NCBI GenBank assembly: GCA_003117195.1
Contig: BDSI01000002.1
Span: 263,001 to 327,000 of the forward strand
Source of the DNA: Eudorina sp. 2006-703-Eu-15
Taxonomy: Eukaryota > Chlorophyta > Chlorophyceae > Chlamydomonadales > Volvocaceae
DNA: 64,000 bases
Reading direction: 5' to 3'
Shown: positions 27,381-39,153 of the stretch, piece after piece
Position numbering within the stretch: the stretch's first letter is position 1
Layout of the letters: every line of letters starts with the position of its first letter
Program-made: the position numbers and the translations under genes
Notes under the pieces: generated by a model
What the model saw: the letters and a program-made list of their open reading frames with translations, nothing else
Databases searched by the model: none
Told to the model about the DNA's origin: nothing

Positions 27381-30300
27381 ATGGCCCGCAACTCTAAATC
27401 TGGCGCCATGGCTGCGATACTCCTGGTTGTCGGGCTGGTAGCCGTACACTTCAGTACGGCACAAGCACAGCTGGTGGATCGCCTGGAATCGCGTTTCGGC
27501 TCCGGAACTGGCTCGTCGACGCCCTCCAACGGCGGTGCGGGCGGCTTGCTCGGCGGCAACCTCCTTGGGAACGGCATCCTCGGCGGCGGCGCCGCCGCCG
27601 CGGCACCTGCGGCCGGAGGCAACAGCGGCTTGCTCGGCAACGGTTTGCTCGCCGGCGGCAGCCTCCTGAATGCCGCCAACGGCGCCGCCACCGCCGCCGC
27701 CGCGCCTATCGCGTCTGCTCTCTCCAACGGTGTGCTGGGCAACGGTCTTGCCAACGGTCTGGGCAACGGTCTGGGCAACGGTCTGGGAAGCGGCCTGACC
27801 AACGGCCTTGCCAACGGTCTCGGCAACGGTCTTGGCAACGGCCTGATGAACAACCTTGAGAACGGGCTGACCAACGGCCTGGGCAATGGCCTGCTCAGCG
27901 GCGGACTGTTGGGAGGCGGCAACAACGCCCCGGCTGCTGCGACCCCAGGGACCGGTAACGGCGGCTTGCTCGGCGGCGGTTTGCTGTCGGGGGGGCTTAT
28001 GGGCAACGGCGGCGCGGCAGCAGCTCCAGCCCTTGGCACGGGCAACGGCGGCTTCCTCGGGGGCGGTTTCCTCAACGGCGGCCTGCGGGGCGCCGCTCCA
28101 GCCGTGACTGCCAGCGCCGGTCCCACCGCCACCGCCAGCAATACCGCTACTCCCGCGAGCACGGCCGCCGCCCCCGCCTCCACGCCAGCGGCTGCTGCCC
28201 CGGCTGCCGCCACCCCGGCCGCCACCCCAGCCGCCGCTACCCCGGCCGCCACTACCCCGGCTGCCGCCACCCCGGCCGCCACCCCAGCCGCCACCCCGGC
28301 CGCCACCGCAACCGCCACCCCGGCCGCCACCCCAGCCGCCGCCCCAGCCGCTGCCACCCCGGCCGCCGCTACCCCGGCCGCTACCCCAGCCGCCGCTGCT
28401 CCCGCCACCGCGTCCGCCGCTGCCACCCCAGCTGCCGCCGCGACTCCGGCGGCTGCTGCCACCACTCCGGCGCCTGCCGCCGCCCCCGCCACCACCGCCA
28501 TCGGCAGCCTGCTGGGTGAGCGCCGCCTCGGGGGCGGCCTCCTGGGCGGCGGCCTGCTCCGTAACGCCAACATCACCGGCTGCCCCATCCGCCTCTCCAG
28601 CAGCACCAGCATCGACTTCAAGCCGGTGGCGGCGTCCTGCGGTGAGACAGCAGCGATGTAGACATCGGCATCTGTCGCTGCAGTGACTGTCGCTACAGTC
28701 ACGGTCGTGTACTTACTGTCGCTGTCGCTGTAGTTACTGGGCTAATCCTTCCCCAGCCGACCCGGGAGTGTTTCGGGTTGTCGAACGCGTGCATGTGCGT
28801 GTGCGTGCGGGAAACGGGGGGGTGATAGACATGGCATCCTTCCTGTGCCTCCGGTGCTTTGTTCGTCGCCTGTGCCTCCGGTGCTCTGTTGGTCGCAAGC
28901 GCCGGCTCATCATGCGGTGCACTTCATTCGTGCCGCCCTGCCTCCGAAACCCCTCGATAAAGTTTTTAACCCCCCGCCTGGTGGGTTCGCCCCCTCTACA
29001 CACGCAGAGCTGAGCAGCCGCAGCTTCTGCACCGACTGCATCTGCGCGCTGACCGACGCCTACATGCCGGCCTTCATCGCCGGCGGCCTCTTCGACGGAC
29101 TGGGCCCCAATACCACCGCCGACACCTTCCCCGTGCAGCGCGCCTCCGACATCATCCGCGCCTGCACGCTCGGGGTGAGCTCGCTGCGCTGACACCGCCC
29201 CAACGTGCCGCGCGTGCGGCACGGCAATATTCGGTACACGGTAAACGCCAAAAGTTTTAAATGTGTGGTGTGGCGGCATTCTCGGCTGTCACTGGGTCGC
29301 CCCCGCTTCGGCGATCCACGAACTTGGGTACCTGGCACGTCCAACCTCAGCAGGGTGTCTACCCCTAGGCATGAGGATCATGCAGCTGCGTGATGCCGAT
29401 TGCTGCGGAGCGCCAGGCGAGAGTGGGTGCGCGCGTGCGCGCGTCTATGCACCGAGCGACAGCGGTGTTGGGGGAGCGTCCTCTTCCTCATCACATAGAG
29501 GTGACCGCTCCCTGCCTCCCCGCCTCGCGCCTCCCTGCCTCCATCCGCGGCCCGGCCCCGCGCCGCCCCCACCCTCTGGGTCCCAACAGGAGTTCGCCGC
29601 CCCCATGATCGCGGCGGGTGTCCGTGTGGTCAACCTGGAGAGCCTGTCCCGCTGCAACTACACGGGTGAGTGAGTGGTAGCACCTATCTGTACCGCCGTA
29701 CCGCCATACTGCCGTACTGCCGTACTTCAGCAGCAGCGATGAGGCTTCCAGGGATTTAAGGTGCGGTTTTAGTACGGAGCCGACTGACGCTCTGCTCCCT
29801 AACCAACGTTCCACTCCAAGAGATCGAAACGATCATCGCAAGGCTAACCGCTGGTTCCAACCGACGATGGACAGTCCGGCGGTCCCGCCGACCCGTGGGT
29901 CATGGCCTGTTCAGTCAGCCCAGTGAGACGACCCTCCGGTGCCCTTGCCCGCAGGCAACTCGGCGCCTTTCTGTCTGGTCCAGAAGCTGACCCGTGGGGC
30001 GCAGCAGGCCGCGGGCGCCGGTGCGAACTCGACCGCGCCCTCCGTGACGGCCAGCGACCGCCGCTCGTCCGTTGACGCCGCCGCCGCCGGCAACAGCACC
30101 GCCGACGCCGCGGGCAGCGAGGAGTATTACACTGACGACGGCGCCGTCACCAGCGGTACGGCATCTGACTTCCGCATCACCGCCACCGCGGCGCCTCAGG
30201 GCTCCAACGGGCCCATCACCGCCGTCGTCTCCGGCAAGGTGGGGCGTGGGGGAAAACACAACACGCATGCTGCTGACTCGCCGCCAATATGAGGTGGAAG

Positions 30301-31731
30301 CAATACGGTAGATGTTTCCTGCGGCCATCCGCGGCCCACTGGCTGCACCCGCCCGCCCGGTTGTGGAGCCGCGTTCTCGCGTTGTGTAAGCCTCGCTGCC
30401 TTCGAGGAGCGTCTCTGATACCGCTGAGATAACGCAAGTTGCCCTGCGCTGACATGCCCTGCTCTGTATCATGCCCTGACATCTGCCCGCCGCCCTGCCC
30501 TGCCCCGCCTCCCCCTTTGCCCCACCGTTCGGCGCCCGTAACCCTCCCAACACCACAGCCGGCGACCGTGGGCGATGTCGCCGCCGCCATCCTAGCCCTC
30601 CCGGAAGCTCAGCGCAGTCTGTTCTCCGATGCCGCCAAAGCCATCATCAGCTCCTGGGCCCAGAACGCCTCCTTCTCCACCGCGCCGCTGGACAGCGCCG
30701 CCCTCGCCTCCCTCACACCCCAGTCGGCGGATGCCCCAGTGGACCTCACAACTGCCCTCACCAACATCGCCCTGATGGAGCAGCGCGGTGTGGTGGGCCC
30801 CGCCGCCGCCCCGGATGCCGCTACCGGCGCCGCCAACACCACCGCCCCGGCGGCCGCAGACCCCGCCGCCGCCAACGTCACCGTCCCGGCCGCTGCCAAC
30901 GCCACGGACGCGGCCCCGGCTGCTGCCGCCAATGCCACGGAGACGCCTGCCACTGCTCCGACGGACGGCGCCGCTCCTGCTGCGACCGGGGACGCCACAC
31001 CAGTGCCTGACGACAGCTCGAGCGTGCCAGAGGCCCCGGCCGCCGCCGACGCCGGCAACAGCACCGCGCCCGCGGAGGACGTCACTGCCACCCCGTCGTC
31101 GCCGAGCACCACCGAGCCGGTAAGCACCGACCCAACACCCCAGCTCCAGGGACTTGCAATCTTGCCCCGTGGTGGCCCTTGCTGTGATGATGAATAAGGG
31201 GGCGCTGCCAAGCTTGTCTCGTGAATGTACGGTAATTGTTCGGCCGACCATACAGCTGGCCCATGGGTCAGTGACGCCGCGCCCTGATAACGTAACCGTA
31301 ACCGCTGCTGCACATGGCAGGCCGCGACCACACCGTCTGACGACTCCGCCGCGGCCAACACGACGGCACCGCCGCCGCCCGCCACTCCGGCCGTGGCGAC
31401 TGACACGCCCGCCGCCGACCCCGCCCCGACCGAGAGCGCAGCATCGCCGCAGCCGGCGTCGTCAGCCCCCGTCGACGGCGCAGCACCAGCGGCCTCGCCG
31501 GCCACCGACCCAGCCCCGGCCCCCGCCGCCGCGTCGCCGGCCGCGTCGGATATTGTCTCGCCGTCGTCCTCCTCCCCGGCGGCGGCGGCACCGACACCGT
31601 CACCCGCCGACGTGCCCAAGCCACCGGCGACCGGCTCGGCCTCCGCCCCGGCTCAGCAGGGTGCGGTGCAGCTGGCCCTGGCCTTCGTTGGCGCGATGCT
31701 GCTGTCGCACATCATGCCGCTGTCGGCATGA
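27381..31731 (+). CDS. Secreted, probably GPI-anchored repeat glycoprotein
   Basis: Six exons give about 919 residues: 27381-28641, 29008-29174, 29590-29665, 29955-30238, 30559-31119, 31321-31731 (all GT-AG, phases 1,0,1,0,0). Start MARNSKSG was chosen because it directly precedes a signal peptide (AAILLVVGLVAVHFSTAQAQ). Next come about 200 residues of Leu-Gly/Asn-Gly repeats (LGNGLANGLGNGLG) and a stretch of Ala-Thr-Pro repeats (about 235-375) like arabinogalactan or hydroxyproline-rich wall proteins. A Cys-bearing globular part follows (GCPIRLSSS, CTDCICALTDAYMP, LSRCNYTG, APFCLVQKL), with several N-x-S/T sites. After more Ala/Pro/Thr sequence the chain ends in a hydrophobic tail, GAVQLALAFVGAMLLSHI, as expected for a GPI-anchor signal. 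The spacing of cysteines recalls plant GPI-anchored SPARK-type ectodomains, but I cannot assign the family. Likely location is the cell wall or plasma membrane; function unknown. Confidence 0.8.
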
Positions 31732-34060
31732 GACCCGCCGTCCAGGGGACAAGGATTGGACCGTGTTGACGTTGGGGGCGTTGAAAAACCTTGATCGTAG
31801 TATTTGTGCGTGCATGGCTCCTCGCTCTGCCGCTAATAATGGAGAGACGCGCTCTGGGCCCTTACTGCGGGCCAGGATGGGTCACGCGTGGTTGGCTGCG
31901 CTGCGGGGCACATGGGGTATTGGGGGGGGATGGATAGGGGCTGAGACTGCCCGTGACCAAAGCGGTTCACTTGTGACTCTGGTCCGTGGAACTTGGGGAT
32001 CCAGGGCCTGGGGTTGGCAGGGGTGCTTACCTGGCCAGGACCTACCGTAGTAGCTTCCTCCGTCGCAGTTCTTTCGTGCCCCGCGGATTCGGCACACCAT
32101 TCCATGATTTCCATCTGTGTACGAATCCATGTGGTGCGCGGCTGCACAGTCACTGACTACGCGCAGCATTGACCGGCGTTGCCGGTAGTGAACTCACAAG
32201 TTAAGCTGTGAATCTTACCAGTGATACGTACCGTGATGGATTTGGCTGTGTCTGACGGGATGAACCACCCATATCGAAACCGTGAACCCATGGTTCTGCG
32301 CTGATCAGCGTTTGGAAAGCCGATGGCGTGCAGCTGAGGCGGCTGGTTTCATCAGCGCCGGCGCGTTGTGGTGGGAGGTGGTCGACAGGGCAATGTGATA
32401 CTCGGTGTTGGTGCTGGGACGGAACGTGGCTGGATTGGTCTGAACCGGTCGGGTCGGGCCGGGGCCCCCGCGGGTGCGGCCGGAACGTGGCTGGATTGGA
32501 TTGCGAGGGCAGTGGGCCTGCAGGGGAACCTTCAGGGGCGGATGTAACACCGAGAACACCGAACCTCATCCGGTCTATTACCTGCTCCAGTCCCGCCCAC
32601 TTCATCCATTAAACCGCCCGCACTACCATCCATACCGGGGCCACACGAAATCATGTGTGGGCTCCTGCACGCCTCAAGTTCCCCCAGCCAGGGGGATGAG
32701 CGCCCGCCATGCACACACACATTGGATTGAAATGTGAACAAGGCAGGACACCAAGGGCTGCACATCCGACACGCACGAAAGAAGAAGAGCGCACAGGAAC
32801 AAAGAAGTGTGTCGACCATTCACGGGTCGTTTGACATCATCTACACCCCGACATGCAGGCGGTCATGACCGGCATCAAAGTGCGGTGCGTACGACATGCC
32901 TGGCGAGCAGACCGAACACAGCACGCGGCGTCCAAACACAGCACACGCCGAGGGAAGACTTATTGAATCGAAGAACAGGAGATCCGCACAAAAACACATG
33001 CTGGGATGCGCAGGCGGCGTGATGCTGCACGGCCGCGCACGTTTCCATGGCACCCCGCCGTCACCGCGTCGCACGCCTCCAGCACGCCCCAAGCATTCCT
33101 GCTCTACCCGTCGCCGCGGTCAGCAGGGCACGCCGGTGGACGGCACGAAAACACGCTTGCAAAGGAAACGTCAGTTGCGGTTCAAAAGGTAGCGGAAGCC
33201 GCTCAGAGGTCCGATCCATTCGTCGATGTCCTAAAAGCCCATCGATGGCTTTCCTTGGAAAGTCGCGATTATTCGTGAAGTCTTCGTGATGTACAAGTAA
33301 TGTGGCGCTAGATTGTCCAGACCCATAACGGCCTCTGTTCAGGGTCGCGCGGCACGCTGGGCAAATATGCATCCGCCGGCGTGCGCATAAATGGGTTATA
33401 CAATATGAGATGAATGCGAGGTCAAGGGGTCAAACTCCAGCAATCGAGCTTAGGTGCGCGTTGGTGAGGAGCGTAAGGAAATTGCGCGGTGCGCTCTTGG
33501 GAGTTGAACGCAGGGAAACCGCTTCCGTCGTACGACCACACAGACCGTGCCCACTACTATTTTCGTACGCAGCGCCACCGCGGCCCACACCGCCTGCCAT
33601 GAAGGCCTGCAATCGTCATGCAAAACGATCTTCGGGAATGCATCGGACGCACTGCGCAACAGCGTTTGCATCTGGGTCTGCAAAAACCTCGAACGTGGGC
33701 TAACTGGGCGGACTAATGTAGCAGACTGGCGTCGAAACGGCACAGCAAAACTCACAAGACTACCTGCTCACTCAGCCGGGCGCTGAAGGCACATACGGTG
33801 TTTGCCCCGTGCTCATGCGCTCTGCTCATCATCACCCGCCCTTCCACAGCTAGATTCACGGAGTTGACCCCTGCCTCTTCTTCGCCGCTCCTCTCGCCGC
33901 TGTTCCGCCTTTCCTCCTCGTCGTCGCCCAACACGGTGCCCTTGGGCTCGTTGCCAACCTGGCCGTTGGGCTCGCCGCCGTCCGTGCCACCGTCCTCGCC
34001 CTGCCGCCGCCCTCACCACCGCCAACCTTAGCGTCCGGCTCGTCGCCGCTGTCCTCACCA
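31732..34060. other. Convergent intergenic region
   Basis: The 3' UTR of the surface glycoprotein (to about 32560) meets the 3' region of the minus-strand acidic protein. A 20-base unit containing GGAACGTGGCTGGATTGG occurs twice (about 32421-32440 and 32480-32500). Between about 33790 and 34060 the minus strand keeps a protein-like composition in shifted frames (see findings). No separate gene is supported. Confidence 0.4.
32543..32547 (+). terminator. TGTAA polyadenylation signal, surface glycoprotein gene
   Basis: First TGTAA after the stop codon, about 810 bases downstream. Confidence 0.5.
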
Positions 34061-37000
34061 TCAGGCAGCGCCTGCTTGGGCGCCGCCGTCCTCCGCGGGC
34101 TTCCCCAGGCCAGCGTCGACCTTTCCATCGCCGTCCACATCCTCGTCCACATCCTCCTTGTCACCCCCGGCCACCTCATCCTTGCCCTCGATGGCTGCCG
34201 GAACGGATGCCGCTGCCACCTCGACGCCCTCATCCTCATCAGCCGTCGCCGCCGAGCCCGCCGGAGGTCGCTCCTCATCGTTCGCGCCCTCAGCCGCCTC
34301 CTCGGCCGCTGGTGCGGGCGGCGACGGCGCATCTTTATCCACGTCGGCGGCGAGTGGTTCTGCATCAGCCGGCTCCGCCTTCTCGTCCTCATCTGTTGGC
34401 TCCGCCTTATCGTCCGCACCAGCTGGCCCGGCCTTCTCGTCCGCATCTGTCGGCTCCGCTTTATCGTCCGCATCTGCCGGCTCCGCCTTAACGTCCTCCT
34501 CAGCTGGCTCCGCCTTGTCGTCTGCGTCTGCTGCCTCCGCCTCATCTGCTGGCTCCCCCTTATCTTCCGCATCTGCTGCCTCCGCCTCATCTGTTGGCGC
34601 CGGCTTCTCGTCCGCATCTGCTGGCGCCGCCTTCTCGTCCGCATCTGCTGGCGCCGCCTTCTCGTCCGCATCTGCCGGCTCCGCCTTCTCGTCCGCATCT
34701 GCCGGCTCCGCCTTCTCGTCCGCATCTGCCGGCTCCGCCTTATCGTCCGCATCTGCCGGCTCCGCCTTATCGTCCGCATCTGCTGGCTCCGCCTTATCGT
34801 CCGCATCTGCTGGCTCCGCCTTATCGTCCGCATCTGCTGGCTCCGCCTTATCGTCCTTGGTCTCCTCCGCCTTGACCTCCGGCGGATCCGAGCCCGCCGC
34901 CTCCACCGGCTCCTCTGGCTCAGCCGGCGCATCCTCTGTGGGCGCGGTGGGCTCCACCGAAGTCACGACGTCCGCTGAGTCAGCCTCCGCCTGCACGTCA
35001 TCCGGCGAGGCCTCACCCGTAGGCTGGTCTGTGTCGCCCTTCTGCTCATCCGACTCCTGCTGCCGCGGCTGCTCTGCGTCCTTGCTCGCGTCGCCGTCGT
35101 CGACCGCTGGTACCGTCTCTGTCCTCGCCGCCGGCTCCGTCAGAGTCTTGGCAGCACCGGGCGTGCTCACGTCGTCATCCTCTTCCCAATCGTCGTCCTC
35201 CTCGTCCTCCTCTTCGTCCTCCTCTTCTTCTCCCTCGCCTTCCTCGTCGTCATCATCTGCAGTCCTCCTTTCGCGTTTTGCATCACTTGACCGCGCCTCA
35301 CCGGCCACGACCGCCGCCGCCACCGGTGTCTCCGCTTCATCCTCGGCGTCCGAGCCGGCCGCGTCGCTGCCCCATGTATCCTGCTGCCGCGGCTCGGCCG
35401 CTTCCGCCGACTCCCCGGCCCCATTCGACGCCATCGTGAGCGGTGACTGCATCTGCGGCGCGTCGTCAAAACTGTCGTACAGAGCCGCGCTGCGACCGCC
35501 CGCGCCGTCTGTGCGCTCCACAGCGATGGTGGTAGCGCTGCCACGTGCCGAGCCAACCGCAACCACAGCAGCTGCAGTGCCCGCGCCTGCAGCTGTGACC
35601 GCCACGGCCGCCAGCATTGTACCGTCCACCTCCTCCGACACCTCCCGGGACGACTCCGCGGGCGGCGGTGGCGGTGCCGGGGACCGTGCTGCAGCGGCCA
35701 CCTCAAACACCTGTCCGCCATTCGCAGCAATTTGGGTCGGCTGAGGCACATTGACCGGCAGCCCAGCCTCGTTGAAGACGAAGGGCGACGACGCCCGGTC
35801 AACCAGGCGGCCCTTGTTCGCCAGCGAGCCCAGTCGGTTGTTAACACGCCTGCTGTTCTTCGAGGATGTGCTGGTCAGCGTCGGGCCCTGCACCCGCGGC
35901 TTCAGCGCTGCCGGTACTGCTGCGCTGCCAGAAGCGGCTGAGGACGTGGATGCCTTCCCGGCGCTGTTGGCTCGGGCAAAGGCCGGCGCCGCGCCCTTCG
36001 GTGACGGACTGCGCAGGGATGGCCCGGATGGCCCGGCAGCCGTCGGGCGCGGCACCGCCGGCCGCGACTCGGCCGCGGGGCGTGGGACACGCGCGGCCGC
36101 GCGGCCGCGACCGGCGGCGGCATCGGGCGCACCGGCGGCCCGGGCGCTACCGCTCCCTGTACTGGCCGCACCGGCGCTGCCGCGGCTATGACCTGGGCTG
36201 CGGACTCCGTTGGCACGATCTGGAGCGCTGGGGTTTGGTGAGCCTTCGGGTTTCGTGACCGGCTTGATCTGCACGTCATAGCATTAAGCAGCATTCACGG
36301 TGCACAGTCAAAGAAACTGCATGATGCCGTATCCATACTATGAACTGAAGGCAGGCGCCACTCTGAAAGCGACAGCGCCCTCCTGGGTAGCGTTGAACAC
36401 TTGCATGACGGCGCAGCACACGGAGCCTGACCATTCCCAGTCCCACTCAAGCCAAGCCCGCTGGTCCTTAATGGTGGGTCAGGAAAGCGCGCTGACAACC
36501 AATGATTGATGAGGTGGAGGACTGCGCATGGCAAGCTAATGCGTTTCACGACAAAAAGAAAGCCGCACGAAGAAAGCCGATGCAGACTCATACGACGACG
36601 TAGCCATGCACCGGCGAGGAGAGGCATATCAGTTCCCGCAAGCGCATCAGGAAACCCTAGACTCCCTACCTGGACCTCGCCGCTGATGATCTGGTGCGGA
36701 CGCACGTTCCGTGTCCGTGCATCCTCGTCGTACTGCCGCTTCTTCTCCGCCTCCAGCTCCGCCTGCTGCTTCTCGTAATCCTCCTGCGCACGGTCGCATA
36801 CGGTGAACCGTGAACGCAACATATAAACGTGCAGGACGACCGGTTGGACCCACAGACGGTCCTTCGCGAAGTGCCGCAACATGAGGGTAAGCGCACGGCG
36901 GAGACAGGCATACACAGAAGTATGAGCTTGCAAGAGGCCGCCCGCAACATACTGTGCGCAACCACATGTCATCGTGCTGCCCCACGCTGGTGCTGCTTTC

Positions 37001-39153
37001 AGACGCGACGTCCGCCGCGGAAGCGGGCGAAGGGCTTCTGGTAGGATGTTTCGATGCCCACAGCAAACACGCTGCGTGCCGCAACAGGCATGACTCCCTG
37101 GCTAATCCCAATGGCAGCTGGCCAATCGGCCAAATTTTATTGTCAGGAAAGTCAGTCCGCCGGGCAAACCACAACTGACCCAGCCAACAGGCAAGGCGCT
37201 GAAAGCTGGACGAAACCCAGATCGGTTCCACCGGCACAATAGGTCCCGTCCACGTACATGCGTTGGCTCGCCCCTGGCCTAGCCCCGACTTCATTTTGGC
37301 CTTTGCGTTCACCACGTCTCAGTCTTTGGTATAAGGTTCCAACGACCCCCGCGCAAGAGACAAGGGTGCCACTGGCATGATCGTGCTTGCTCTGAGTTTG
37401 ACCTACCTTGAGCCGCTGGTGCAATGGCTTAGCCGCCAAGAACCTCCCAATGGCGCCGCGCGCAACCTCGTCCGCCTTGGCGCGCTCCTGCGCCAGCTTG
37501 GCCGCGACCTCGTGCTGCTTCTGGATCCGGTCCCGAATGGCAGCACGCCGGGCCTCGAGGCGAGCTTGTTCCTCCTCGCGTCGTTTGCTCTCCTCCGCCT
37601 GAGCGTCAAGGTCGAAGGGCACCAAAAGGACATTGCGTACACATCAGAAGACGCGCGAGCAAGCGGCACGGATCCGATGGGGCGACGGCAACGATCAAAT
37701 GGCCACATGCGGTTGCGCAAACACACATTGAGGTGGCATGTCGGATGAGGAGGCTTTTGGCTGTCACCGATGACCTGCTGTGGTCTATTGCGGTCTGATC
37801 ATACAATGAGGTGCACTGCATGCAGACCCAAGGGGCGTTTCAATCCTGACCCAGATCCACATCCAATGGCGACTTTACAATCCTGACCCAGATCCGCAAC
37901 CAATATTGACGTTTCAGTTCTGACCCAGATCGGCATCCAACCCAAATCATTGCTGCGGTCCTGTGTGTCCCGCAAGGCATCCGAAGAGCTGTCACGCGCG
38001 ACCATTCTAGGGAACAACAAGACAAGCAAGTACGGTAACTGTCTTGTTGTACTGTGACGACCAACCTTCGCCACCGCTCCCTGGTACCATCTACGCAAGG
38101 TCTCATGGGGCAGCATACTCGCAGCACAGAACGCACCTCGCGTCGTTCGGCCTCCTCGCGAGCCTTGGCCTCCTCCCGACGCCGCTTCTCGCGCACCCAC
38201 TCGGCCCGCTTGCGCCGCTCCTCCTCGCTTGGACCTGCCACCTTCAAATCGCGGCGCGGCGCTGCTCCCGCTTCCCCAGCGCCTTTAGGCACCGCGGAAT
38301 TGTTCCAGCCCGCCTCGCGTGGGTCTCGGCCGGGGCTGACACCACGTGGGCTGCGAGTGCCGGATCCTGCGTCCCCTCGGCCTCGACCATCCGCGCCAGC
38401 CGTGGTCCGGCTAGCCTCAGACGCGTAAGGCGAACCATCAGAGCGTGGGATGCGGCCCGGACCGCCAGGGGAATATTTCCGGTCCGCGGCGCGAGCTGCA
38501 CTGCTTGGGGCAGCAGGGGATGCGGCTGTCGTTTCCGGAGCGGCCTGGCGAGGACTTGGCTTCGGGATGCCCCTGCTGCCTTTGGCTGGTGAAGGTGAAG
38601 CAGCTGCCGGGGGCGGACCGGAAGGCGTGGAGCGGCCGGAGCTGATGTTGGGGAGGTGTGGGACATCATCGCCGCCCGACGGCGCTACTGACTTGCCGAT
38701 GCTGCTGTTGCTGCCCCGCCGACTGCCGCCGCTATCGACAGCTTGCTTATGTCCGGTGGGCAGGAGCGGCTTGGCACTCTGCGAGTAATGAAACCTCCGG
38801 ATTAGATATCATCTTGGCGGCCGTTGACCATGTGATGAGGAGGGGTCCGCAGCTTAAGTGGGTATGGGTATTGAGGGGGCGAACGAACGAAACGCAACAT
38901 AAACCAACGAGGAAAAGACGCACATGCTGCCCTTAGGTTAGACCCTCGGCTTGAATGCACCTGTAAGTTTGAACGGAAAGCCAATTTGACGGTTTACCTG
39001 CGAACCTAAACGATTGCCTGTAGTCGGCAGGGCGCCTATGCGTGCCTCCAGCCCAGCCGAAGAAGCCTTGCGCACAAAAGAGTCTTCTCGAGACATCTGG
39101 ACAACAGCGTCGCCATCAACTTGATCCATGGGACTGTACTCGTCGCCAGACAT
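34061..39153 (-). CDS. Disordered coiled-coil protein with KAEPADADD repeats
   Basis: Five exons give about 1103 residues: 38998-39153, 38137-38778, 37407-37598, 36670-36783, 34061-36268, all phase 0 with GT-AG sites. I do not recognise a named family. Residues 1-245 are Ser/Pro/Gly-rich and probably unstructured. Residues about 245-360, spread over exons 2-4, form a charged coiled coil (EEERRKRAEWVREKRRREEA, then EESKRREEEQARLEARR, then EDYEKQQAELEAEKKRQ), reminiscent of microtubule-associated ensconsin/MAP7-like helices by composition only. Exon 5 encodes a Ser/Ala/Pro-rich region, a run of about 30 Asp/Glu (about residues 700-740), and some twenty nonapeptide repeats around KAEPADADD/E (about 835-1015). 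The start MSGDEYSPMDQ was chosen as the first ATG of the only open first exon. A cytoskeletal scaffold role is a guess. The 3' end may be longer or frame-shifted. Confidence 0.7.
34370..34860. repeat. 27-base coding minisatellite
   Basis: Tandem copies of a 27-base unit (core GTCCGCATCTGCTGGCTCCG on the plus strand) encode the nonapeptide KAEPADADD/E on the minus strand. Units near the middle of the array are nearly identical and edge units have drifted, a pattern of recent unequal exchange. Confidence 0.9.
37836..37945. repeat. Three copies of a ~40-base intronic repeat
   Basis: Three spaced copies share the core CCTGACCCAGATCC (third copy: TCTGACCCAGATCG) in an intron of the coiled-coil gene. 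Confidence 0.75.

Noticed and set aside
34076..35744. Long plus-strand Ser/Ala ORF opposite the acidic repeat protein
   Set aside because: Antisense shadow of a repetitive coding exon; no splice context or family match of its own.
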